Shown: positions 44,382 through 53,969 of the stretch, one piece after another
Position numbering within the stretch: position 1 is the first letter of the stretch
How the letters are laid out: the number at the start of each line of letters is the position of its first letter
NCBI GenBank assembly: GCA_044222395.1
Contig: JBGANK010000003.1
Span: 74,009 to 138,008 of the forward strand
Reading direction: 5' to 3'
From: JAEUMD01 sp044222395
Lineage (GTDB): Bacteria; Pseudomonadota; Alphaproteobacteria; Rhizobiales; Hyphomicrobiaceae
Length of the DNA: 64,000 nucleotides
Translations under genes and position numbers: made by a program
Notes under the pieces: model-generated
What the model saw: the letters and a program-made list of their open reading frames with translations, nothing else
Database searches by the model: none
What the model was told of the DNA's origin: nothing

Positions 44382-45596
44382 ATGATCTGCGTGATGCCAA
44401 GCCGCCGAAATGTCGCGTTCACCTTATCGCTGGCGTTGCTGATGGCTGGCTGCGGTCAAACGAACTCGGCAAATCCAACGGCCCAGACGCCGCCGCCGCC
44501 GCAAGTCACCGTCGCCAAGCCGGTGAGCAAGATGGTGGCGGACGAGCGGGAGTTCGTCGGCCGGTTCGTCGCCGTCAACGCCGTCGAGATCCGGGCGCGC
44601 GTCTCCGGCTATCTGGAGGGAATCGAATTTCGCGACGGCCAGCGCGTCGAGAAGGGCGATCTGCTGTTCAAGATCGACCCGCGACCGTTCGAGACCGCGC
44701 TTGCACAGGCCAAGGCGCAGCTCGAACAGATGCGCGCGAACCTGACCTTTGCGCAGAGCAACCTGGAACGCGGACAGCGTCTGAAGCGCGGTACCGACAT
44801 CACCGAACAGACATTCGACCAGCGCGTGCAGGCCGAGAGCGTCGCCAAGGCATCGCTTCTGGCACAGGAAGCCGCGGTCAAGCAGGCGGAGCTTGACCTG
44901 CAGTTCACACAATTGCGTGCACCCGTCGCCGGCCGCATCGGCGATCGCAGGGTGGCGCCCGGCAACCTGGTGACGGGCGGCAATACGTCATCGACAACAC
45001 TTCTTGCAACGATCCAATCGACCGATCCCATTCGTTTCGAGTTCACGCTCGATGAGGCGTCTTATCTGGAGTTCCTGCGCACCTACGGCGAACGCGCGAT
45101 TAGCGAACTGAATGTGCCGGTCAAACTGAAGCTGATTGGCGAAGACGGTTTCGTGCATGAGGGGCGACTCGACTTCGTCGATAACGCGCTCAGCACGTCG
45201 AGCGGCATCATACGTTTCCGTGCCGAGTTCGCGAACTCCAAGGGCATCCTCACGCCGGGAATGTTCGGCAGGGTGAAGATACAGCTGGGTCCGCCAGATG
45301 AAGCCTTGCTGGTGCCTGACGAGGCGATCGGCTCGGAGCAGGCCAACAAGCTGGTGATGACGGTCGTCGCCAAGGACGACAAGCAGATTGCGACGCCGAA
45401 ATACGTCACACTCGGACCGCTGGTCGATGGCCTGCGCGTGGTGCGCTCCGGCCTCGACAAAGCCGATCTGGTGATCATTTCCGGCCTGATGCGCGCCCGT
45501 CCGGGTGCGCCTGTCACGCCCAAGGAGGGCACAATCGCGACCGTTGCCAACGATACCAATGGTGCTGGCGCATCGGGCAATGCGCAACGCCAATAG
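44382..45596 (+). CDS. RND efflux periplasmic adaptor (membrane fusion) lipoprotein
   Basis: A 404-residue adaptor linking an RND pump to an outer membrane channel. The lipobox is LALLMAGC (Cys24). The lipoyl/barrel-sandwich halves are VEIRARVSGYLEGIEFRDGQRVEKGDLLFKIDPRPFETAL and LRAPVAGRIGDRRVAPGNLVTGG. A coiled-coil hairpin lies near residues 95-165, and FRAEFANSKGILTPGMFGRVKI is the beta-barrel. It matches the MexA/AcrA family. It is controlled by the divergent TetR. No outer membrane channel gene follows, so the pump must use one encoded elsewhere. Confidence 0.95.
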   Translation: MICVMPSRRNVAFTLSLALLMAGCGQTNSANPTAQTPPPPQVTVAKPVSKMVADEREFVGRFVAVNAVEIRARVSGYLEGIEFRDGQRVEKGDLLFKIDPRPFETALAQAKAQLEQMRANLTFAQSNLERGQRLKRGTDITEQTFDQRVQAESVAKASLLAQEAAVKQAELDLQFTQLRAPVAGRIGDRRVAPGNLVTGGNTSSTTLLATIQSTDPIRFEFTLDEASYLEFLRTYGERAISELNVPVKLKLIGEDGFVHEGRLDFVDNALSTSSGIIRFRAEFANSKGILTPGMFGRVKIQLGPPDEALLVPDEAIGSEQANKLVMTVVAKDDKQIATPKYVTLGPLVDGLRVVRSGLDKADLVIISGLMRARPGAPVTPKEGTIATVANDTNGAGASGNAQRQ

Positions 45597-45954
45597 GGTT
45601 ATTGTACCGATGCCTTACGCCCTGTGCGGATCGAGTCATCACCCGTTACAACTGGCTGGTCTTCAGGCCGTGCTTTCGGTTGCCCAACGGCTGCCGGCTT
45701 GCACAGGGACCGAGGCGTCCGAACCAGGTTACTCGTGTTCCGACACCGACGCTTGGTCCCCAAGCTGCGGCCCAGAACACCACATCGGTTCAGGAACACA
45801 CGGATTTGTCACTTCAAGGCCGGACCTGATCCGGCCACGCAGAGACACGGCACTGAACGCATCAATCCCTGGATGGCCATGTCAAGCACGGCCATGACGT
45901 GAAAGAGCACTGTGCCACCACCTGATTCTAAAGAGCTCTAGCGGAGCGAACGTC
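45597..45954. other. Unusually long gap inside the RND operon
   Basis: These 358 bp between adaptor and pump genes contain no supportable gene, repeat or terminator. Such operons normally have gaps of only tens of bases, so a separate promoter or a degraded gene is possible. Confidence 0.5.
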
Positions 45955-48900
45955 GTGCGCCTATCGCATTTCTTCATCGACCGTCCGATCTTCGCAGGCG
46001 TCGTCTCGATCGTGTTCGTGATCCTCGGCGCCGTGAGCTTCGGCCGGCTCCCGGTTGCTCAATATCCCGAAATCGCACCACCGACGATCAACGTCGCCGG
46101 CCAGTACCCCGGTGCGAGCGCAGACGTCATCGCGGCAACCGTCGTCTCCCCGCTCGAGCAGCAGATCAACGGCGTAGAGAACATGATCTACGTCACGTCG
46201 AATTCGACAGGTGACGGAGGCTTCTCGATTGCGGTCACGTTCGAGCTCGGCACCAACCTCGATGTGGCGCAGGTGCAGGTGCAAAACCGCGTATCGACGG
46301 CGCTGCCGCGATTGCCTGCGGACGTGCGCAATATCGGCGTGACCGTGTCGAAGGCCTCGCCCGACCTGATGATGGTCGTGCATCTCTATTCGCCCGACAA
46401 GTCGCGCGATACGTTGTTCATCTCCAATTACGCCAACATCCAGGTGACCGACGTGCTGAGCCGCATCGATGGCGTCGGCTCGATCACCGTGTTCGGCAGC
46501 CGCGACTACGCCATGCGTGTGTGGCTAGATCCGGAGCGGCTGCAGTCGCTCGACCTGACAGCCGGCGATGTGGTCACCGCGCTGCAGGGTCAGAACGTGC
46601 AGGTTGCATCGGGTGTGCTCAACCAACCGCCGGTGCCGAGCCCTGGCGCATTCCAGCTGTCGCTGCGCACGCTCGGGCGGCTCAAGAGCCCTGCGGAGTT
46701 CGGCGACATCGTCATCAAGCAATCGACCGCAGGCGTGGTGCGCTTGTCCGACGTATCGCGCGTCGAGCTTGCCGCGCAGGACTACGGCCGCAATTCCTAC
46801 CTCGACCGCGATCCGGCAATCGGCCTTGGCGTGTTCCAGAGACCGGGATCTAACGCGCTTGCTACCGCGGACGCCATCAAGGCCAGCATGGACGTGCTGG
46901 CGAAGGATTTTCCCAACGGTCTTGCCTACACCATCATCTACAATCCAACGAATTTCATCCGCCAATCGGTCGATGCCGTGATCACCACGATCGGCGAAGC
47001 CGTGATTCTCGTCGTGCTCGTCGTCGTGCTGTTCCTGCAAACCTGGCGGGCGGCAGTGATCCCGATCATGGCGATCCCGATCTCGCTTATTGGCACGTTC
47101 TTCTTCATGGGGCTGTTCGGGTTCTCGTTGAACAACCTGTCGCTGTTCGGGCTGGTGCTGGCGATCGGCATCGTCGTCGACGACGCGATCGTCGTGGTCG
47201 AGAACGTGGAGCGCAACATTGCTGCTGGGCTTTCTCCGCGCGATGCGGCGCGGCGCACGATGGACGAAGTCGGATCGGCGCTGATCGCAATTTCGCTAGT
47301 GTTGTGCGCGGTGTTCGTGCCGACCGCCTTTATTTCCGGCATCTCCGGCCAATTCTACCGGCAGTTCGCGCTCACCATCGCGGGAGCCACGATCATCTCG
47401 CTCATCGTCTCGCTGACGCTGTCGCCGGCGATGTGCGCGCTGCTGCTGAAGCCGCACGTGCACGAGGAAGGGTCCTCGCGATGGTGGGCGCACCCGATCA
47501 AGGGCTTCTTCAAGGGCTTCAATTGGGGTTTCGGAAAGCTCTCGGACGGTTATGCGTGGTTGACAGGCCGTATCGCACGGGTGGCGTTCTTGATGCTGCT
47601 CGTCTACGCGGGCGTGATCGCGTTCGGGCTCAACGAGTTCCGCAAGACGCCGATCGGTTTCATTCCGCAGCTCGATGCGGGATACCTCATCATCGCAACA
47701 CAACTGCCGGGCGGAGCTGCGCTCGCGCGCACCGACAGCGTCAATCGCCGCGCCGCTGACATCGCCCTGTCGGTTCCCGGCGTGGCGCATGCGGTCAACA
47801 TCGTCGGCTTCTCGGGAGCGACGTTCACGAGTGCGCCCAATTCCGGAGCGCTCTTCATCGTGCTCGACGAATTCGAGAAACGCGCAGGCAATCCGGCACT
47901 CAGCGCCGAAGCGATCCAAAATGAGCTGCAAAAGAAGCTGGGCGGTATCGAGGAGGGGATGATCGTGGTCGTGCGTCCACCATCGGTGCGCGGCATCGGC
48001 ACGGCGGGCGGCTTTCGCATGATGGTGGAGGATCGCGGCGGACTGGGACCGCTGGAGCTGCAGAACGCCGTGCGCGCGATGATGGGTGCGGCGGCGACAG
48101 AGCCGAAAGTTCAGCGTGTGTTCTCGTTATTCGAGACGTCGACTCCGCAGATCTACCTCGATATCGACAGGACCAAGGCGCAGATGCTGGGCGTGCGTGT
48201 GCCTGACGTGTTCAGCGCGTTGCAGACCTACCTCGGCTCGACCTACGTCAACGACTTCAACCTGCTCGGCCGCACGTTCCGCGTCACCGCGCAGGCTGAC
48301 GCCGGCTTCCGTATGGAGCCCGAGGATGCGCTCAAGATCCGCGTCCGCAACGCCAACGGCGATACCGTGCCGCTCGGCAGCTTCACGACTGTGAGCGACG
48401 TATCGGGGCCCTATCGCGTACCGAGGTACAACCTCTATCCGGCTGCAGAACTCGACGGCGCGCCGGCGCCGGGCGTTTCCCAGGGCGAGGCGATCGCCGT
48501 CATGGAGAAGCTGGCGGCCAACAACCTGCCGCCGGGAATGTCCTTTGAATGGACGACGCTCGCATTCCAGCAAATCAGGGCCGGCAATACCGCGATCTAC
48601 GTATTCGGTCTGGCCGTCGTGTTCGTTTTCCTGGTGCTGGCCGCGCAATACGAGAGCCTGACGTTGCCGCTGGCCGTCATCATGATCGTGCCGATGTGCC
48701 TGATCGCTGCCATCGTCGGTGTCATTCTGCGCGGGCAGGACAACAACATTCTCACGCAGGTCGGCTTCATCGTGCTCATTGGCCTTGCCGCCAAGAACGC
48801 TATCCTGATCGTCGAGTTCGCGAGCCAATTGGAGGAGCGCGGCCGCGACCGGATTGCCGCGGCCGTCGAGGCGGCTCGGCTGCGGCTGAGACCGATCCTG

Positions 48901-49152
48901 ATGACTTCACTGGCCTTTATCCTCGGCGTGGTGCCGCTGGTGTGGGCCACGGGGGCGGGCGCGGAGTTGCGACAAGTGCTCGGAACGACGGTGTTTGCCG
49001 GAATGATCGGAGTCACGCTGTTCGGACTTCTGTTCACGCCGGCGTTCTATGTCGTCAGCCGGTGGCTGGCGCGATCGGGGCGGCACAGAGCGCTCGAGGA
49101 AATGGCAGCGGTTGCCGCTCCAGCAAAAAGTGGACCCAGCGGCTCACACTAA
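45955..49152 (+). CDS. RND (HAE1) efflux inner-membrane pump
   Basis: A 1065-residue proton-driven drug exporter of the AcrB/MexB family. It starts with FFIDRPIFAGVVSIVFVILGAVSFGRLPVAQYPEIAPPTI. The proton relay helix contains FGLVLAIGIVVDDAIVVVENVERN. A second copy of the transmembrane domain runs LTQVGFIVLIGLAAKNAILIVEFASQLEERGRDRI. The periplasmic porter and docking domains lie between the two halves. The start codon is GTG at 45955, with GCGGAGCGAACGTC upstream. The 3' end is 34 bp from the convergent response regulator gene. Confidence 0.97.
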   Translation: MRLSHFFIDRPIFAGVVSIVFVILGAVSFGRLPVAQYPEIAPPTINVAGQYPGASADVIAATVVSPLEQQINGVENMIYVTSNSTGDGGFSIAVTFELGTNLDVAQVQVQNRVSTALPRLPADVRNIGVTVSKASPDLMMVVHLYSPDKSRDTLFISNYANIQVTDVLSRIDGVGSITVFGSRDYAMRVWLDPERLQSLDLTAGDVVTALQGQNVQVASGVLNQPPVPSPGAFQLSLRTLGRLKSPAEFGDIVIKQSTAGVVRLSDVSRVELAAQDYGRNSYLDRDPAIGLGVFQRPGSNALATADAIKASMDVLAKDFPNGLAYTIIYNPTNFIRQSVDAVITTIGEAVILVVLVVVLFLQTWRAAVIPIMAIPISLIGTFFFMGLFGFSLNNLSLFGLVLAIGIVVDDAIVVVENVERNIAAGLSPRDAARRTMDEVGSALIAISLVLCAVFVPTAFISGISGQFYRQFALTIAGATIISLIVSLTLSPAMCALLLKPHVHEEGSSRWWAHPIKGFFKGFNWGFGKLSDGYAWLTGRIARVAFLMLLVYAGVIAFGLNEFRKTPIGFIPQLDAGYLIIATQLPGGAALARTDSVNRRAADIALSVPGVAHAVNIVGFSGATFTSAPNSGALFIVLDEFEKRAGNPALSAEAIQNELQKKLGGIEEGMIVVVRPPSVRGIGTAGGFRMMVEDRGGLGPLELQNAVRAMMGAAATEPKVQRVFSLFETSTPQIYLDIDRTKAQMLGVRVPDVFSALQTYLGSTYVNDFNLLGRTFRVTAQADAGFRMEPEDALKIRVRNANGDTVPLGSFTTVSDVSGPYRVPRYNLYPAAELDGAPAPGVSQGEAIAVMEKLAANNLPPGMSFEWTTLAFQQIRAGNTAIYVFGLAVVFVFLVLAAQYESLTLPLAVIMIVPMCLIAAIVGVILRGQDNNILTQVGFIVLIGLAAKNAILIVEFASQLEERGRDRIAAAVEAARLRLRPILMTSLAFILGVVPLVWATGAGAELRQVLGTTVFAGMIGVTLFGLLFTPAFYVVSRWLARSGRHRALEEMAAVAAPAKSGPSGSH

Positions 49153-49186
49153 GCGACGCGTGGCTGCGGACTTTCGTCAGCCCGAC

Positions 49187-49873
49187 TCAGGGAATGAGCT
49201 TGTAGCCGCCCGTCTCAGTCACCAGAAGCTCGGCGTTGGAAGGATCTTTCTCGATCTTCTGGCGCAGGCGATAGATGTGCGTCTCCAGCGTGTGCGTCGT
49301 CACGCCGGCGTTATACCCCCACACCTCGTGCAGCAGCACATCGCGCGTGACGACCTTCTCGCCAGCGCGATAGAGATACTTGAGGATCGAGGTTTCCTTC
49401 TCGGTCAGGCGAACCTTGGCACCCTTTTCGTCGATCAGGACCTTGGAAGCCGGCTTGAAGGAATACGGGCCGATGGCGAAGACGGCGTCCTCGCTCTGCT
49501 CATGCTGACGCAACTGTGCACGGATGCGGGCAAGCAGCACGGCGAACTTGAATGGCTTGGTGACGTAGTCGTTGGCGCCGGCGTCGAGGCCCAGGATCTG
49601 GTCGGCATCGCTGTCGTTGCCGGTCAGCATGACGATCGGGCCCTTGAAGCCGGACTTGCGCAGCAGCTTCACGGCTTCGCGGCCGTCCATGTCGGGCAGG
49701 CCGACATCGAACAGGATCAAGTCGAAATGGTCGGACCTCGCGGTTTCGACGCCCTTGGCCGCGGTTCCCGCCACGACAACCTCGAACTCGTCGTGCAATG
49801 CAAGCTGGTCGCGGAGCGAGGAGCGCAGATCCTCATCGTCATCGACAATCAGAATCTTCCGGGCCGTGCTCAT
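49187..49873 (-). CDS. OmpR/PhoB-type response regulator (orphan)
   Basis: A 228-residue regulator. The receiver domain has ILIVDDDEDLRSSL, the phosphorylated Asp56 in LILFDVGLPDMDG, IVMLTGNDSDADQILGL and the conserved Lys in DYVTKPFKFAVLLARI. The C-terminal winged helix carries VRLTEKETSILKYLYRAGEKVVTRDVLLHEVWGYNAGVTTHTLETHIYRLRQKIE. No histidine kinase gene is adjacent. It is divergent from an L,D-transpeptidase gene. Confidence 0.95.
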   Translation of the reverse strand: MSTARKILIVDDDEDLRSSLRDQLALHDEFEVVVAGTAAKGVETARSDHFDLILFDVGLPDMDGREAVKLLRKSGFKGPIVMLTGNDSDADQILGLDAGANDYVTKPFKFAVLLARIRAQLRQHEQSEDAVFAIGPYSFKPASKVLIDEKGAKVRLTEKETSILKYLYRAGEKVVTRDVLLHEVWGYNAGVTTHTLETHIYRLRQKIEKDPSNAELLVTETGGYKLIP

Positions 49874-50039
49874 TTCAGGTGGGCTCCATTCTGGCGAGGA
49901 ACTCGTGGTCCAGCTTTAACGCTTGGTACAAAAGCGTCTGATCCAGAACACCAAGCGTGGACTTTAGCATCAGGGCTGGCCGTGAGGTAGTGTAGGACGG
50001 CCCGGTTTGCCAGGGGTTAGCAATGCCTACGTTCGGCTC

Positions 50040-50570
50040 ATGAAACAGTTCAAACGTCATAAAATGCTTGTGATCGGTTTGTCATCCAGGGCGCGGCAGG
50101 GATGGCTTATTTCCGGATCGTGTCGCTATCGGGTGGCGCTCGGGCGCAGCGGGCGGACAATGCGCAAGCGGGAAGGCGACGGTGCGACGCCGGTGGGGAC
50201 CTGGAGCACCAACTATGTTCTTTATCGAGCGGATCGGTTAACGCGACCGAGGAGCGGCCTTCCCGTGAGGCGCATCGCGCCCGACGCCGGCTGGTGCGAC
50301 GCGCTCTATGACCGCAACTACAACAGGCCGGTGCGGCTGCCTTATCCTGCCAGCGCCGAGCGAATGTGGCGTGAGGATCGGCTCTATGATCTCGTCATCG
50401 TGCTCGACCACAACCAGCGGCCTCGCCGGCAAGGCGGCGGCAGCGCCATTTTCCTCCACGTGGCACGGCCCGGGTACGGCGCAACCGAGGGATGCATCGC
50501 CCTGGCGCGGCCGGATCTTGTTCGACTGTTGGCTGATATTCGACCGGGGTCATTGATCGTCGTCAGATGA
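50040..50570 (+). CDS. L,D-transpeptidase (YkuD family)
   Basis: A 176-residue protein with no evident signal peptide. The catalytic block is GGSAIFLHVARPGYGATEGCIALARPDLVRLL, which fits HxnSxGC: His in FLHVA and the nucleophile Cys in TEGCIAL. GATPVGTWSTNYVLYRADR and APDAGWCDALYDRNYNRPVRLPYP are typical of the DUF-type single-domain YkuD proteins seen in Rhizobiales. It probably cross-links peptidoglycan or attaches proteins. The start is uncertain (50040 or 50064). Confidence 0.85.
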   Translation: MKQFKRHKMLVIGLSSRARQGWLISGSCRYRVALGRSGRTMRKREGDGATPVGTWSTNYVLYRADRLTRPRSGLPVRRIAPDAGWCDALYDRNYNRPVRLPYPASAERMWREDRLYDLVIVLDHNQRPRRQGGGSAIFLHVARPGYGATEGCIALARPDLVRLLADIRPGSLIVVR

Positions 50571-50579
50571 GGATCGCTC

Positions 50580-50616
50580 GAGCGCGTTCGCCTCAGATAG
50601 AATCGCGAACGCGCTC
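50580..50616. repeat. 12-bp palindromic element GAGCGCGTTCGC
   Basis: GAGCGCGTTCGC (50580-50591) pairs perfectly with GCGAACGCGCTC (50605-50616) around a 13-nt loop. It may also act as a terminator for the L,D-transpeptidase gene ending at 50570. It lies next to two copies of another palindrome. Confidence 0.65.
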
Positions 50617-50630
50617 TATCTCTCTGCTTA

Positions 50631-50678
50631 GAGTATGTTTTTTACGCTGAACCGCTCACACTTCAGCTAAACATGCTC
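50631..50678. repeat. 48-bp palindromic element, copy 1
   Basis: GAGTATGTTT...AAACATGCTC termini with an inner GCTGAA-N10-TTCAGC stem. It differs from copy 2 by one base in the left arm. The whole element can fold into one long hairpin. Confidence 0.8.
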
Positions 50679-50688
50679 TTCTTGCCTT

Positions 50689-50736
50689 GAGCATGTTTTT
50701 TACGCTGAACCGCTCACACTTCAGCTAAACATGCTC
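50689..50736. repeat. 48-bp palindromic element, copy 2
   Basis: Same element with perfect 10-bp termini (GAGCATGTTT and AAACATGCTC), 10 bp after copy 1. The organisation matches the dispersed palindromic units common in Rhizobiales intergenic regions (GAGCATG...CATGCTC ends with a paired core). Confidence 0.8.
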
Positions 50737-50765
50737 TGGGCGCCGTCGCCGGAGCGATCAAGTCG

Positions 50766-52283
50766 TCAGTGATCGACGGCGATGACGACACCCGCCCGCC
50801 GCGGATCGCCGGCGCCAGACAACGTGCCGTCACGTGCGCGCAATACCGCATGCACGCCGCCAAAGAACATGTTCGGTTCGGGCCAGCTCTTGACGGTCGG
50901 GAAACGAGCGCGCAAAGCTGCGGCCGCTTCCGCACCAATGGCGTCTTCAAAACTGGCTGTGCCACATTTCTCGACGTGGAGTCGTGGCGCATTCACCGCT
51001 GCGACGAGCGGCATGCCATGATCGATCAAGTTAAGCGCCACCTGCAGAATTGCGGTGCGAATGCGATTGGAGCCGCCGGAGCCAAGTGCCACCAGACGCC
51101 CGTCGGCGAAGCGAATGACGGTGGGTGCCATCATGCTCGACATGCGGCATCCGGGCTGCCATTTGCCAAAGCCGTCAGGGTTGAGATCCTCCTCGCCGAG
51201 CATGTTGTTCAGCATGAAGCCATAAGGCCCGACAAGGAATCCATTGCCTTCGCCGTTGGTCACGGTGGTAGCGGCGGCGCGACCGTTCTCGTCGACGACG
51301 GATATGTGTGTGGTGCCACGATACGCCCTTGCGTGGCGCGACAGCTCGCCGAGATGCAAGGCGATGATCTCCGCACTCAAGAGGTGGCCGGGGTCGGAAG
51401 CATAGGTGCGGCGGGCCTCATTGGTCGCCGCCATGACCTCGGCCAGTTCGCTTAGTGTCGGTGCGCGATCGCCGGTCTGGCTCTCGAGCAGCCTTAGCGA
51501 GAAGGCGATCAGCGGCCCGCTGGCGGCGGGGGCGGGATTGAGCAGAAGATCGGCTCCCTTGTGGTGCGTGACCAAAGGCCGGCGCTCGATGACGCGATAG
51601 CCTTCGAGATCGGCCGCTATCAGGTGGCCACCTTTGCTTTCGGACTCGTGCACGATCTGGCGACCGACGTCACCGTCGACGAAAAGCCGCGCACCGTGTT
51701 GCGCCAGAAGCGTGAAAGTTTCGCCAAGTGCGGGATTGCGCAACAGCTCGCCCTCACGAAACGGCCGACCCATGGGAGCGAATATCGCGGCGCTGGCGCT
51801 GTTGTAGGCATAAATTGGAGCGGCGATCGAAAACAAATAGGCCTGGAACGCGTTGATGGTGACGCCGTCGCGGGCCGCCTTGATCGCTGGCGCCAAGAGG
51901 TCGGCCATCGGGAGACGTCCCAAGGCGCGATGGATGGCGAATAGTCCTGGGACGAAGCCAGGTGTGGCGGAAGCTCCGACGCCGATATGAAACTCCTGCG
52001 TGGCGGGTCCGAAGTCGACCTCGACGCCGAAAAAGCTCGTCTCGCCCATGTCACGCTTGATGCGAGGCGTGTCGACGAAGAAGTCATAGAGCTTTTCGCC
52101 ATGTTCTGGATCGTGCGACATGAGGAAGCCGCCACCACCGGGCGAGGCCAGAATCGGCTCGGCGACACACGCCGCAAAGAGGCCCGCCACCACGGCATCG
52201 AACGCATTGCCGCCAGCGCTCAGCACCTCGGCCGCGGCGGCGGCGGTCGCGCGATGCCCAGCGGCGACGATACCCTTGGTCAT
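50766..52283 (-). CDS. Gamma-glutamyltransferase family protein
   Basis: A 505-residue protein of the Ntn-hydrolase GGT family. The N-terminal block is GHRATAAAAAEVLSAGGNAFDAVVAGLFAACVAEPILASPGGGGFLM. The autocatalytic Thr is in YRGTTHISVVDENGRAAATTVTNG. Substrate-binding GSGGSNRIRTAILQVALNLI and ADGRLVALGS follow. No secretion signal is visible, so it may be cytoplasmic (a GGT-like or cephalosporin acylase-like enzyme that degrades glutathione conjugates). The start ATG at 52283 is chosen at the family N-terminus; the longer frame upstream is not homologous. Confidence 0.9.
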   Translation of the reverse strand: MTKGIVAAGHRATAAAAAEVLSAGGNAFDAVVAGLFAACVAEPILASPGGGGFLMSHDPEHGEKLYDFFVDTPRIKRDMGETSFFGVEVDFGPATQEFHIGVGASATPGFVPGLFAIHRALGRLPMADLLAPAIKAARDGVTINAFQAYLFSIAAPIYAYNSASAAIFAPMGRPFREGELLRNPALGETFTLLAQHGARLFVDGDVGRQIVHESESKGGHLIAADLEGYRVIERRPLVTHHKGADLLLNPAPAASGPLIAFSLRLLESQTGDRAPTLSELAEVMAATNEARRTYASDPGHLLSAEIIALHLGELSRHARAYRGTTHISVVDENGRAAATTVTNGEGNGFLVGPYGFMLNNMLGEEDLNPDGFGKWQPGCRMSSMMAPTVIRFADGRLVALGSGGSNRIRTAILQVALNLIDHGMPLVAAVNAPRLHVEKCGTASFEDAIGAEAAAALRARFPTVKSWPEPNMFFGGVHAVLRARDGTLSGAGDPRRAGVVIAVDH

Positions 52284-52598
52284 GTCGTGCCTTTCGACTT
52301 TGCAGGGTCTGCTTAGCAAAGGCTGACGGGTGGCGAAACCTGTTCGTGGCGAGCGCGTCGATGCGGCCCATACCCTGCCCATTGCCGACAACAAAAATGG
52401 GACCGGAACGAGCGTTCCAGTCCCAAGTAATGCGCGACTTTCGCCGGAGGAGGGAGGCGACCGCGCGTATTCCACCAATGTGCGGGAAGCCTCGGACTGG
52501 GACCGGCCGCTCAGGGAGTTGAGGGCCGGTCCCCGGAGAGACTACTGATCGGGACGGGCGGCCGGCGAGGGGACTTGGAACGGCCGCCGCAGGTCCCC
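52284..52598. other. Intergenic region with two hairpins after amtB
   Basis: No gene is seen. A GC-rich hairpin GGGACCGGCC / GGCCGGTCCC at 52499-52533 is followed by the terminator at 52393-52425. The ggt promoter must also lie here. Confidence 0.5.
52393..52425 (-). terminator. Probable terminator of glnK-amtB
   Basis: TGGGACCGGAACG (52398-52410) pairs with CGTTCCAGTCCCA (52413-52425) with one mismatch. On the minus strand it is followed by TTTTT (complement of 52393-52397). Confidence 0.75.
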
Positions 52599-53912
52599 TT
52601 AGTGAACAGTCTCTCCGTGAAGCCTGAGGTCGAGGCCTTCGACTTCTGCGCTCTGCTCGACCCTGAGACCCATGATGACTTTCACAACCATCAGGATGAC
52701 GAGCGTTGCTACGGCGGTCCAGGCGATGGTGACGCCAATGCCGTAGAGCTGCACCGGCACGCTGGCGCCCTTGCCAAGCTCGTTGACTGCGGGCGAAGCA
52801 AAGACCGCGGTGAGCACGGCGCCCGTGATGCCGCACATGCCGTGGACACCAAAGGCGTCGAGGCTGTCGTCGTAGCCCAGCCAGTGCTTGACGTAGACGG
52901 CGAAGAAGAAGCCAACCAGGCCACCGGCGATGCCGATCCACAAGGCGCCCATCGGGTCGACGAAGCCTGCCGCCGGCGTGATGGCGACAAGGCCACCGAC
53001 CGCGCCCGACACGATGCCGAGCACCGAAGGCTTGCCGCGCAACATCCACTCGGCGAACATCCAGGCCAGCGCGGCTGCGGCTGCTGCAATCTGCGTGTTG
53101 GCCATGGCGATGCCGGCGAGCGCGTTGGAGGCCACCGCCGAGCCGGCGTTGAAGCCGAACCAGCCGACCCACAAGAGCGAGGCGCCGATCAGCGACAGCA
53201 CGAGGTTGTGCGGCGCCATGTTCTCGGTTCCGTAGCCCTTGCGCTTGCCAAGCACGAGCGCGGTAATGAGGCCTGCTACACCGGCGTTGATGTGAACGAC
53301 TGTTCCGCCTGCGAAATCGAGCACACCGGCTGAACCCAGCATGCCGCCGCCCCATACCCAGTGGGCGATCGGCGCATAGACGACGAGTGACCACAGCGCC
53401 ATGAAGACCAGCATCGCCGAGAACTTCATGCGCTCGGCGAAGGCGCCGGCAATGAGCGCCGGCGTGATGATCGCGAACGTCATCTGGAACATCATGAAGA
53501 CGTATTCGGGAACGGTGGCGGCCAGCGCATTGGCGCTGTCCATGGCGATGCCCTTGAGGAACAGGTTCGACGTGCCGCCGATGAAGGCCTGGTTGGCGCC
53601 ACCGTCCGAGAAGGCAAGGCTATAACCGGCGACGAACCACAGCACGGTGGCGAGGCAGGTGATGGCAAACGACTGCATCACTGTCGCCAACACGTTCTTC
53701 TTGCGCACCATGCCGCCATAGAAGAGGGCGAGGCCCGGGATGGTCATCATCAGAACGAGCACCGTGGAGGTCAGCATCCAGGCGGTGTCGCCGGTGTCGA
53801 GCTTGGGCTTTGCGGCGGCGGCCTCCTGGGCCAGCACCGCGCTGCTTATTGCGAACGACATCAGGGCGGCGGACGCTCCAGCCCAGATACGTCTCATGAA
53901 CATGGATGACAT
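52599..53912 (-). CDS. amtB: Ammonium transporter
   Basis: A 437-residue trimeric ammonium channel. A signal-like N-terminus (ending SSAVLAQE) precedes the Amt core. Core segments are DTAWMLTSTVLVLMMTIPGLALFYGGMVRKKN, FQMTFAIITPALIAGAFAERMKFS, DFAGGTVVHINAGVAGL (one of the pore His residues) and FGVHGMCGITGAVLTAVFA (the second His). It follows glnK by 57 bp, the usual glnK-amtB operon. GlnK plugs the channel when nitrogen is plentiful. Confidence 0.97.
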   Translation of the reverse strand: MSSMFMRRIWAGASAALMSFAISSAVLAQEAAAAKPKLDTGDTAWMLTSTVLVLMMTIPGLALFYGGMVRKKNVLATVMQSFAITCLATVLWFVAGYSLAFSDGGANQAFIGGTSNLFLKGIAMDSANALAATVPEYVFMMFQMTFAIITPALIAGAFAERMKFSAMLVFMALWSLVVYAPIAHWVWGGGMLGSAGVLDFAGGTVVHINAGVAGLITALVLGKRKGYGTENMAPHNLVLSLIGASLLWVGWFGFNAGSAVASNALAGIAMANTQIAAAAAALAWMFAEWMLRGKPSVLGIVSGAVGGLVAITPAAGFVDPMGALWIGIAGGLVGFFFAVYVKHWLGYDDSLDAFGVHGMCGITGAVLTAVFASPAVNELGKGASVPVQLYGIGVTIAWTAVATLVILMVVKVIMGLRVEQSAEVEGLDLRLHGETVH

Positions 53913-53969
53913 GGGTCGAGTTCTCCAGATTGTTTGCAGGATCCGGTCAGGGTCGAGTGACGCGTAGCG

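Noticed and set aside
50631..50736. Possible CRISPR-like two-repeat unit
   Set aside because: There are only two palindromic copies with a 10-bp gap; the size and hairpin form fit a dispersed palindromic element.
52084..53394. 436-codon minus-strand frame over amtB and the ggt gene
   Set aside because: It is an Arg-rich shadow frame of amtB; it has no motif and crosses the intergenic terminators.
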